Origin: Nymphaea colorata
Lineage: Eukaryota > Streptophyta > Magnoliopsida > Nymphaeales > Nymphaeaceae
Assembly (NCBI RefSeq): GCF_008831285.2
Contig: NC_045146.1
Coordinates: 18,347,149-18,407,148 of the forward strand
Length of the DNA stretch: 60,000 bases
Direction: 5' to 3'
In this document: piece after piece, positions 41,501-53,352 of the stretch
How the letters are laid out: each line of letters opens with the position of its first letter
Position numbering within the stretch: the stretch's first letter is position 1
Made by a program: the position numbers and the translations under genes
The notes under the pieces: model-generated
What the model saw: the letters and a program-made list of their open reading frames with translations, nothing else
Told to the model about the DNA's origin: nothing
Database searches by the model: none

Positions 41501-44500
41501 AAAAAGTGTCGCAAAAGAAGGAAAAAGAAAGAATAAACAAAAAAAGGAACAAAAACTTAGGTTGTCAAAGGAGAAAAGCCTAGGCTTCCCAGACAATGTA
41601 AAGTTGTAAACATCTATTGTATTAGTCGCATGGATACGGTACAAACACAGTACTTTCAGAAAATGTGGATATGGGGGCACGACACAATATATATATTTTA
41701 TATATATAGATATATAATATGAATTTATGCAAAAAATTCACAAATTCAAAATTAAAGCAAAATGATAGAAAAACATCTCATACACAACAGCAGAAGAGAA
41801 CATCTTTGCCATAAAAAAAATCCAAATATGCAAATGAAATATAATAAGGCAACACCAAAGAGAACGAAATAATATTTTTCACAAATCTAATTGGTTGGAA
41901 CTATTCTATAAAATGGTTCATCGGCTCGTGCAAGTTGACGAATTAAAACAAAATAATATAAGCTATAAATGGTTCATTGTTGAAGTTTGCAGCCGTATTG
42001 TTCATCAGTGAATAAAAAATATAGAAATATACAAAACGATACAGAAAAAAGCACAGCAGGAGTTGCTGATTTCTATATGCATATGCAGTTGCTGATCAGA
42101 AATATATGTTTCTTATGTGCATACCAGCATATGCGGATCACTAATAGTGCATCTACAGGTCAGCAATATCAATAGAAATGAATACAATAGAAACCGACAA
42201 AGCAATGAGGCATCACACATCAGCAGGTTACTAGAAGCACATCAAAAATATCAAATAGAAATTAATACAATAGAAATGAACACAGCAGATAAGTAGAGTG
42301 CCAAATTTATGTAAGAATGGTGGGAAAAAAACGAATCAACAACCCTAATCCCAAAGAGGGGGGAAATCAAACAATAAAAAGAAAAAAATGGCCAGTTACA
42401 TCACCGCTGTCGGCTGCCGTCATCCACCACCAGTCTGTTGACACTTTATGCTGGGTGAAAGAGGGAATGAAAATGGAGGGAAAGGGGTTTGGGGGGGGAT
42501 CTTCCACTTTAAAAGATTTGGAAGAAAACAGCTTTTGGATTGGTTCCTACCTGGAACTGATCCAAAATGTGTCCTGATGTGTTGCCATACCTCTACTCCC
42601 ATGTCACTGTGTTGACACGGTGAATCAGCGATCCATCAACTGTATCCATGTCACTTAGATCCTCCTATGTGAACCTAGTGCAAACTAGTTGAGATTTTGA
42701 CAATTTAGATCTGATTTAAATCTTTACGGCTAGGTTTTACTTTGGATTTGAAGCATATCTGACTTAATTGCTCATATAAGTATGGTATCAGTCCGTATTA
42801 GTTCCAATTTATCAAACTATATTCCAATTAAAGTTTCATTTAATGACCGAAATGATAAAATGATGATTTATTGCATATCCAACTAAACCTGTTTGAAAAG
42901 AATTGAAGCATTTAACCACTGCCAAAAGGTCCTTTGCATTATCTATTAGGATAATGCAATTTAACCTAATATATTACCATAAAAAGTAAAGCTCTAAGTT
43001 TCCTAAAAATAGAAACTTTTAACAGTTGTTGATAGCTTGTGGGTTTCGGGTCCGGATCCATACCCGACCCGCCTTGTAGCCCGTTTTGGGCTCTACTTAA
43101 GTCTGTAACCCTAATCCTTAAGAGTTAATGATAATCTTAAGAGAGAGAGAGTCTGGCTGCTAGTGGGCACCAACTCCTCCTCATTCGTGGTTTTTTCTCT
43201 CTCGTGTTGAGGGTTTTCCACGTTACATCGTGATCATTGTTTCTCTTCGTCTTCTTCTTGTTCGTATTTCTACATGGTATCAGAGCCGTGAAGTTCCGGC
43301 GTTTCTGGTTTGTCTTTTGCCCGTGTTGGAGGAGGATTCGCCCGGCACTGTTCATCGTCTCGCCCGGCACTGTTCATCGCCCGTGCCCGACGCTCGTGCC
43401 CGAGCTTCGCCCGACGCCCTTGCCCGACGCTTGTGCCCGACGCCTGTGCCCGACGTCCGTGCCCGACGCCTGTGCCCGACGCCTGAGCTTCGTCTGTCGC
43501 CCCGCCGCCCTGATCAGCGCCGCTCAGGATTCCGCCGTCTCCGCCTAGCGAAGACCGGCCCAGCGACGCCCTGATCAGCGTCGTTCCTGTTCAGTCGCTT
43601 CCGCCCAGCGTCGGCCTGCCCAGCGACGCCCTGTCCAGCGGCGTTCCTCTCTGTCATCCGACGCATCGCCCACCGCCGTGTCTTTTTCCGGCGGTCTGCT
43701 TCCGCCGGTGCGCCGCTCTGCCTGGTTCCGGCGGTCTGTTTCCGCCCAGCGCCCACCGCCGTGTCTTTTTCCAGCGGTCTGCTTCCGCCGGTGCGCCGCT
43801 CTGCCTGGTTCCGGCGGTCTGTTTCCGCCCAGCGCCGCGCCGTTCTGCTTCGGTTTTTCTCCGGCGCTGCCTCTCTCGTTGCCTGCTCTCTGTCTTCTTT
43901 TTTTTTTTTTTTGGTGTTGTATTGTGCTGTTGCTCCCTGCTGCCCTTGCTGCCTACTGGGCTTCACCCGTAGCTAGACTGGTCTGTGATTATGACAGCCT
44001 CTTCCTCGTCAACCGTCAACACCAATCCCACTGAAATAGGGGTTTTTAGAACTGAGAATGTTCCCATGCAGGTCATCACTCTTCGCCTCACCAAGGATAA
44101 TTATTTCTCGTGGTCGCCTGCTATGACCATGGGGATTGCTGGCCGTGGTCGCATGGCCTATATTGATGGGAGCAACCCCGAACCAGCAAGAACAAGTGAT
44201 GTGTGGCATACTTGGTTTCTTGAGGATAATCAAGTGAAAACTTGGATTGTCAATTCCGTTTCCGCCGATATTCAGCCCCTTATCCTTCGGAAGAAGACTG
44301 CTAGAGACATGTGGGTGGTCCTCGAGCAAATGTATGGCCAAAAGAAGACCGCAATTCGTACTTACCAAGTAATGAAGACAGTCTATGGCATTCGACAAGG
44401 GACCTCGTCTGTTGCAGAGTACTATGGGGCTTTGAAAGCCAAGTGGGAAGAGCTTGACTATCATTCTGATATTCCTTGGCATTGTCCCCATGATCAGGCC

Positions 44501-47500
44501 CTCTATGTTGCTCATGAATGGGAAAACAGGGTGTTCCTATTTTTAGCAGGTTTAAATGATGAGTTTGAAGGTGTTCGAAGCCAGATTTTGAATTCAGGGG
44601 AGGTGTCCAGTATTGAAGATGTGTACTCCTGTGTTGAAGCGGAAGAACAGAGAAGGCTTGTTACAAAAGAAGGGAAGAGGGAACTTGTGCCCTATAACGA
44701 GAGATCTGCTCTCGTGAGTCGTGGTCCTGGCGGCCCATCTAGGTCTCTTCGCCGGTGCACTCACTGCAAAAAGACAGGTCACACTGTGGATTATTGCTGG
44801 GATCTTCATCCAGAAAAGAAGGGGAACAGAGGGAGATCTTTGACTGGGAGAACGCCTGTGTCTGAGGTGCAAGCCTCTAGTGGAGAAAAAGTCTCCATTT
44901 CTGCTGATCAGCTTCGTGAACTAAAGGCTTATTTGGGCAGGCTCGATGTCAACAAGACTGAGACCTCAGAGGGAACTACAGCTAATCATGTTCTTGCAGC
45001 TATTGGCAATCAAGGTAACTCTTCTGTGGGGGAATGGATTGTCGATAGTGGTGCTACTCATTACATGACAGGTAATCCAAAATTGTTTCATGAGTATAAG
45101 TTGTTCTCGGGAAAGGAACGTGTTTCTCTTGCAGATGGTTCCTCTACCTGTGTGGCAGGCGAAGGCACTCTGTCCTTGTTGGACAAATTTCATGTGCAGG
45201 GCGCTTTACATGTTCCCCAGTTTCCTTTAAATCTCTTATCAGTCAGTAGACTTACTAAAGAATTGAATTGTGAACTTATATTCTCTGCCGATCGTTGTGT
45301 TTTTGCAGGACTTGGTGACAGGGAAGAGGATTGGGATTGGTTTAGCTTCTGATGGATTATATCGTCTTCCCATACGTGTGGCTACTGCTCTGTTGACAGC
45401 GATCCGCAAGACAGATAAGAGAAGAGAAGATTGTCTTCAGTCTTTTATGTACTGGCATGAACGTTTTGGGCATTTACCTTTTGGGATTTTGAAACATTTG
45501 TTTCCAGACTTGTGTTCCTCCTTTGATGTGTCTTCTATTTCTTGTGATGTTTGTCAGTTTGCCAAACATGTGAGGGCTTCGTACCCTCTTTCTTCTAGTT
45601 GTGCTAATGAAGCTTTTTCTCTGATTCACTCTGATGTATGGGGACCTTCGGGCATTCATACCCGTCAAGGTTTCCAGTATTTTATCACTTTCATTGATGA
45701 TTTCTCTCGTGCTACATTTATATACTTGTTAAAAGACCGCAGCGAGGTTCCTCGAATCATCGAGACATTTATTCTTCTTGTGCATACCCAGTATGGTGCG
45801 AATGTTAAAACTTTCAGGTCCGATAATGCCCGTGAGTACATGTGTCGGCCTGTTGAAGAGTTTCTTAGACAACGGGGGATTGTTCACGAGACATCCTGTA
45901 GTTACACCCCCCTTCAAAATGGGGTAGCTGAAAGGAAAAATCGTCAACTTCTTAATGTCACCAGGGCTCTTTTGTTTCAGAGAAATTTTCCTAAACACTA
46001 TTGGGGTGATGCAGTTCTTACTAGTGCCTATCTTATTAACCGCATGCCCAGTCGTATTTTGAATGGTAGGACTCCCCACTCGTTGCTTCCTAGCAGTCGT
46101 CCACCATTTCCTCTTCCTCCTCGTGTTTTTGGTTGTGTATGTTTTATCCATGATCACAGTCCAAATGTCAAGAAACTTGATCCTAAGTCTATCAAAGGTG
46201 TCTTTGTTGGATACTCCCCTACGCAAAAAGGATACAAATGTATTGATCCTATTACTGGTCGAGCTTATGTTACGAGGGATGTTACCTTCTTGGAACATGC
46301 CTCTTACTTTGGTGCGAATCCTCTTCAGGGGGAGCAGTCTGTGGGCATGGAAGAGTATTCTCAGAGACAGGAGCTTCAATTTATAGATTTTTTGGATTAC
46401 AAGAAAGCAGAATCACTTAATACTGTTGATGTGCCTGAGAAGGAGGAAAGGGGTGACAATAGCATTGAGAAGGAAGACCCTCAGTTGTTTGGACAGTTCT
46501 ACTCTAGACGAGGTACTCGGACAGAGGTGATGACTTGTGATGCTAGATCTACTTCCAATCCCAATGCCACTCCTTCCCTGGATGAACCAAGTCCTACCGA
46601 GGAGACCGTGGAGACCCATGATGAGGTTGAAAAGAAGAATGACGATCTTCCCATTGCCCTGAGAAAGGGTGTCAGGTCATGTACTCAACACCCCATTGGT
46701 AATTTTGTTTCTTATTCCAGACTTGGGAAAGATTACAAGTGCTTTGTTTCTACTCTTTCTTTGGCTGTGATTCCCAGGACTGTCGCTGAAGCTCAAAGTA
46801 ACTCCAAGTGGGCTGATGCAATGAAAGAAGAAATAGATGCCCTAAGAAGAAACTTGACATGGGAAGTGGTGAAGATTCCTGAAGCCGCTCACCTAGTTGG
46901 ATCCAAATGGGTGTATACCATCAAGTACAAACCAGATGGGAGTGTTGAAAGATATAAAGCTCGACTTGTGGCCAAGGGGTTTAGCCAGAAATATGGAATT
47001 GATTACTTGGAAACCTTTGCTCCTGTTGCGAAAAATGAAGACTGTGAGGGTGGTTATATCCCTAGCTGTGATAAAGGAGTGGAAGATGTATCAACTGGAT
47101 GTTAAGAATGCATTCCTCAATGGTGACCTCGAAGAAGAAGTATATATGCATATGCCTCCAGGATATGAAGAACCAGAAATGTGTTGTAAGCTGAAAAAGG
47201 CATTGTATGGCCTTAAGCAATCGCCCAGAGCGTGGTTTGAACGACTGAGAAGAGTGATGATACGTCATGGATACAAACAAGGAAATGGAGATCACACTCT
47301 GTTTGTGAAGAAGAAGGAGAGCAAGGTTACTCTCCTGCTCGTCTACGTAGATGACATGATTGTTACTGGAGATGATGAGGAGGAGATTATCAAGCTAAAA
47401 GGGTTACTGGCTACAGAATTCGACCTCAAAGATCTTGGCAAACTAAGGTATTTTCTTGGTATGGAGGTTGCTAGGTCTAGTACTGGTCTTGTACTAAACC

Positions 47501-50500
47501 AAAGGAAATATACATTAGATCTGCTGGAAGAAACTGGTAAATTGGGATGTAGACCTACTCCTACCCCTTTTGACACTGGGCACAAGTTGAGTCTTAGAGA
47601 TGGAGAGCCTCTCTTTGAAGAAGACAAGGGAAGATATCAACGTTTGGTTGGGAAGCTAATTTATCTTACCCTCACGAGACCTGATATCACCTTTGCGGTG
47701 AATGTTTTGAGCCAATTCATGCATGCGCCAACCGATGCACATCTGAAGGCTGTGGACAGAGTGCTATGCTACCTGAAGAAAAATCCTGGTAAGGGACTCC
47801 TGTATGTGAAACAAGAGACTGTGGAAATCGAGGGCTATTCTGATGCGGATTGGGGAGGTTGTGGTGATACCAGACGATCCACTACAGGGTACTGTGTCTA
47901 CTTGGGAGGAAACCTTGTTGTATGGAGGAGCAAGAGACAGGATGTTTGCTCTAGATCCAGTGCAGAGGCAGAATATAGGGCAGTTGCTATGGGAGTGTCA
48001 GAGTTGTTATGGTGGAAGATATTGTTGACTGACATTGGAATAGAGATTGAAGGACCTATGAAGATGTATTGTGATAACAAGTCTGCAATCATCTTAGCCA
48101 ACAATCCTGTTCTTCACGACAGAACAAAACATGTTGAAATTGATCGTCACTTCATTCGGGAAAGGATTGATGCGAAAGAGTTGATCTTACCTTACATGAA
48201 GTCTGAAGACCAAACTGCTGATGTTCTGACGAAAGCTCTTCCTTCAGCTTCATTTGAGAGGAATGTATCCAAGTTGGGCATGTTTGATATGTACGCCCAA
48301 CTTGAGGGGGAGTGTTGATAGCTTGTGGGTTTCGGGTCCGGATCCATACCCGACCCGCCTTGTAGCCCGTTTTGGGCTCTACTTAAGTCTGTAACCCTAA
48401 TCCTTAAGAGTTAATGATAATCTTAAGAGAGAGAGAGTCTGGCTGCTAGTGGGCACCAACTCCTCCTCATTCGTGGTTTTTTCTCCCTCGTGTTGAGGGT
48501 TTTCCACGTTACATCGTGATCATTGTTTCTCTTCGTCTTCTTCTTGTTCGTATTTCTACAACAGTAAAATTCTAATCTAAGCAATGGATTTAACCTAACC
48601 CATGATTGTTTTTGTCTTTGTTGCCAAACACATGGGGAAATCTCAAAATTACATTTTTTTGGGGGTATATTTGAGTAAAGCCAGAATCTGTAGTTGGTAT
48701 TGGAATTCTCTCAGAAAAATAGAGGTACTTGTAGGTTTTTATTAGTATTGTAGTATTAGATCATTATGGTATCAATTTCTCTGTGTATATACACTGGTCG
48801 GGATTCTCTTTGATAGCCTGATTGCTTCCGGTACTTTAGCAGCTGTGAGTGTTCGGTTACTACATTATTGTCTGCAATACTTTTGCAAATTGCATCATTT
48901 GGTAGAAATTACATGCTAATATTGGTTTGCTTTCCTTTTCCTTTTATTTTAACCATTGTAGGCCACATTTTCTATATTTAGATTCAACTTTATATGGCTT
49001 CATATTCCTGTAGACTCGTTACTTGTGTCGGCCTCAAGTTCCTCATCATCGTCATTACCGTTCTTTGATGCATCTGGGAAAAGATTTGCAAAGGTGAGAT
49101 GATTCTGGCCTATCCATTGAGCTATTTGTTTCTTCTCTTGGTGTCTTTGACAAAGTTTGGTGGGGTGGCTGAAGATTCCGGAATAACATGTTTATCTTAT
49201 TTATCTGCTGTCAGCCAGATATTTGTACTGGAAGCTCAGGCATTGCATTTGATGAAGAGCTTTCTCTTCTTAACCCTGCGAAGTTGACAGAACAGAATCA
49301 GTTTTCTGGGAAACCAAATGAAAGGGATAGCACTGGATGGTCTATGAGTATGGGGAATTCAATGTCATGCATCCCAAGTAGAGCCTCCATTGGTCAAGCT
49401 GGAAATAGGAAGGTTGTTGTGGCAAGCAATAGTTCTTTATGTCCTAGTCATTCTCTTGCTCGATCAAAGCAAAATGATTCAGATGATATGCTTGACAGGT
49501 ACATACAAAATATTGTTGTAACTAGCTTGTTTTAATTTTACTGTTGTCAATGTCAAAACTATAGTCACCTGAGTGTGCCACGTTTATTATCTATTTATGA
49601 ATGTTGGGAATTTGAATGTACCTCTAACTAGCTTAAATCTGTACAGTGTTGATTTGAAGCCAGATACTGGAATATAGATATCTTGGTTAAAGACTCAAAG
49701 CTATTTTCTCTGACTTGCTTATAGAGAAATGATTATCTTTTTTTGATATGAAACAGATGCAATGAGCTTAGAACTTAGAAGTACTCACTTTTTCATGTGA
49801 AATACATAAGGAAATGGGTATGATAAGGTCTTTTGAAAAGATATCTGACCTTAATAAGTGACCTTCATATCAATAAATGGGCCCGTCAAAGTATCTGATG
49901 ATTCAGATGATATGTTTCTATCTGTAGAAATATTCCGGAAATCTTGGTGTATCTTTAATAAAAATATATAATAAATATCAAGACATATGTATCTGAATTT
50001 TGAGCTCATTGTCTCATGTTAGAGCCTCCAATAAATTGAATCAACTGTTATAAATATAGTTCATGGATTTTATTGGTGATGTTTCTCTCAGGTACTTTTC
50101 ATTGATGTTTTTTTTGTTGGGGAAAATCTTGGGAATTTCAAAAAAAGGAAAAATCTCAAAAAAGTAATGATAAATCAAATGAAAAGCTAAAATGCAGAGA
50201 CTAAATGAATTAAAATTTACTGATTAAGCAAATATGCTACTTACGATGCTTATAGTAGTTTGATTGTTATACATTAGATATTCACTTTGTCAATTGTTGT
50301 GTGTTACAAATGTATCAACAAACCACTGTATAAAAATACTCAAAGTTCAAACTTCAAAGATACAACTTTCAAACTGCAATAGCTTCAAGCTTTTGTTTAA
50401 ATGTTCGACTTTCAAAGCTTCTTTACAGCTTTGCTACTGTTGAAAAATAACAAGCACATCCTTTAAGAAAGCCTTTTTTAAAAGAAATGGCACCTTTGCT

Positions 50501-53319
50501 CATGTTAATAATGCAATATATTGTAAGAAATTCATTTTGGCTATGAATTGAAATCCCTCAGTATTAGCTAATGAAAATGTTTTATTTTGAGATAAAAGCA
50601 CAAGAAATTTGAAAATCTCAGCAACATTTGTGACTATGATTGGATCTTGATGTAGTTATATAACTTGTATTCTGATTGTTTGGATCTCACATGTTAGTAA
50701 CATCTTTCTTCCATGTGATGACAGTTGCGAGAACTTAAAAGTGATAGTTTGCCTCTCTCTTGCTTAGCCTATAATGAGGGTAGCTGACCCCACTAACTGA
50801 TTAATGAACACATAGACTTATAACCTAAATTTGTTGCACGGAATCATTATGCTGATTCTCACTTATTGCTGTGCCATCCACATAACCTTGTGGAGTTGGG
50901 TTTCTTCTGTAGAACTCAGCTTTTTGGTGTTGTTATTGCTTATTAGCTCTTAGCAACAAAAGGATGCTATTGCTGAAACAAGAAATGCCTTGATCAAATA
51001 TTACACAGAAGTTTTACAATGCACGATGACATTATCTTCCTGACAATAATTTGGCTCGTAATATTATCTCTTTTGTTATTTATATTGCATGGGGTGTTTC
51101 CTTTTGTAGGTTTATTAATCAGTGGTAAAAAACATAGCATGCACAGAGACTACAAATTCTAGGGTGTGACTGTGGGCAGTATAATTTTTTATAATTTTTG
51201 TCGCATGTTTTTGTCCTATTATAGTAATATGATTATCTCTAGGATAAACGCCATCTGATTTCTTTGTGTTTTTTTAAGCAGACGAAGGTCTTTGCGGATC
51301 CAAAACTCACAAAATTTGGCTAAAAGGAAGGTTTGAGTGCTGTCCAAATTACTTAAGACTGTTTCTATTATTTCAAGAATTCATGTTATGGTTGGTATCC
51401 TCTAGCTTGAATGGATGTACTTGCACCCTTTTAAACCTTTTTTTTCTTGCATTTCTTTGAGCATCATGTGTTTCGTTTTAGTGCCCATGAAATTTGATGG
51501 TGTGTCTCGTCTCATTTCATGCCATGTTGCATAGGTATTTGTGCAGGTTTGGAACAAAATGATGATTTTGTCGGAGAGGCTGGCCTAGCCAATAGGTGCA
51601 GCATAGGGGCTAGGCCTGCCTAGTTTGGACTAGGCCACCCCAAAAGTTTAGTCCCATATTTAAGATTGAGAGAAATCTTCAAGTGTTTATAAGAGGGGTT
51701 ATTAAGTGGTTAGTTGTCTTGGTTCTTAGCCTTTTCGAGCTGGAACCAAACTGCTAGAAGGCGGGTTGAGATCCGCCAGACCTGGAGCCGAAGCATGAGA
51801 GTGAGTCGGGTCGTTACAGTGGTATCAGAGCACAGTTCAATACTTGGATATGGGGTCTTACACACGTAGACGCATGTGCTTTAAGGGGGTTGGATTGTAA
51901 CACCCCAAAAATTTAGTCCCGTATTGAAGTTTGAGAGGAATTTTCAAGGGCTTATAAGAGGGGTTGTTAAGTGGTTACTGGTTAGTTGTCCTGGTTCTTG
52001 GCCTAGTCGTTACAATGGTACCTAAAAGAAAAAGAACAGTGTGACTGGAAACTAATAAAATCCAATACAAAATGTTATATAAATTCTCAAATATGAAAGC
52101 ATGCACAATCACATAAACATTTTTAAGGTAATATAAAAGTTGTTAAAATAATACAAAATAATTAAAAGAAATGTATGCACATAGGCGCACTAAGTCACAT
52201 AACACCGCCCCCCCTCCCCCCAAATACACTATGTGGTCAGAAGCATTAGGTGCAATATAGGTAAATGGCATTTTTATGATGATGTTGGCTAAATGGTATC
52301 CTTAGTCACCTAGTTAGCATATTTTTTGTTCTGGCATACTTACATATAATCAGGGCAGGTTGAGACCGTGATTCTGTTGGATGAAGATGATGTCGAACCT
52401 GTAAATAAATTATCTGTTGAGAAGGAGCAAATTAAGAGGTAATGACTTGATGGTATTTCTTCTGCCTTTGAATCTGTTCAACTAATACTTTGATTTGATG
52501 GTAAAGGCAGAGTTTGGAAACTAATCTTATGGTTCTTAAAATTGTGATTTCAGGGTTGAATCTAAAATATATTACCCATCTAGGTTCGTACTTGACTCTA
52601 CATGTCTTTCTTTCCTAAATTATAGACCACTGTCCAGCAGCTATTTGTTGATTGTTTGCTATAAAAATAACAGATAGCATATCCTTTGATAATGTACTGG
52701 CAGGAACCATCCAGAGTGTGTTGAAATTTGTTACTCCGATATGGATTGCCTTGCTCCTTGTACATACTTGTCTTCCCCAATTATGAATTTTTATATTCAG
52801 TAAGTATATCTGGAGTACTGGACCTATTGCTTTCCAGATTGCATGCTCACATTTCTTGTTTATATTGCTAAGCCATGGTAGTCTCTGTTTTTTTTCATAA
52901 GCAAAAGCTTTTGGTTAGCTCATTTTGTTCTCATACTTTTCAATCACAATGATCTAATATCTTTCCTCAAGTATTTCTCAAGCAAAGCGGTTCTAATATG
53001 TTGTCAAGTGTAACAGTAATTACTAGTTAGTTCCGAGGGCAACATGGAAGGGTTGTAAGCTAGTGAGATACTCCTGTGAATCAAATTTCTTATTGTGTTC
53101 AATGAACTGGAAAATGGTTGCTATTCTGATCAGTACAAGATCATAAGGAAATGGAACATTGACTGCTATGAAGATCATGAGGACTGACACCATAGGCATC
53201 ATTGGCCATCTAGCATGTACCATGTAGAGTGTTAAGTAGCTTGTGGGGGGTGGGGGTAAGTCTTTGAATGCCAACTGTACATGTTTATGTTATATGTTTC
53301 TTCATAAGCTTTTTGCTGT

Positions 53320-53352
<33 letters not shown>

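Larger units (their letters stand above)
43027..48560 (+). mobile_element. Ty1/copia LTR retrotransposon, near-complete and very young
   Basis: The 5534-bp element is inserted in intron 2 of the SUMO protease gene, in the same orientation. Its two 248-bp LTRs begin TGTTGATAGC and end TTCTACA. They differ at a single base (T at 43200, C at 48486). The 5-bp target duplication ACAGT flanks it perfectly (43022-43026 and 48561-48565). A primer-binding site follows the 5' LTR directly and a purine tract precedes the 3' LTR. The order gag, protease, integrase, reverse transcriptase, RNase H is that of Ty1/copia. The pol frame is broken twice by one extra base, at about 45303 and 47033. As it stands the element would not make full-length Pol, but it could be mobilised in trans. 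Confidence 0.95.

Noticed and set aside
43230-44034. Long overlapping open frames on both strands (Pro/Ala/Arg-rich)
   Set aside because: They lie in the GC-rich repetitive leader of the copia element and shift across its tandem repeats. They have no retroelement or host motif.
45729-46379. 216-codon minus-strand open frame
   Set aside because: It is antisense to integrase, which has a complete D,D,E set on plus.
49499-52358. Direct joining of SUMO protease exon 4 to the exon at 52359
   Set aside because: That join gives an immediate in-frame stop. The 49-nt exon at 51282-51330 (RRRSLRIQNSQNLAKRK) restores the frame.
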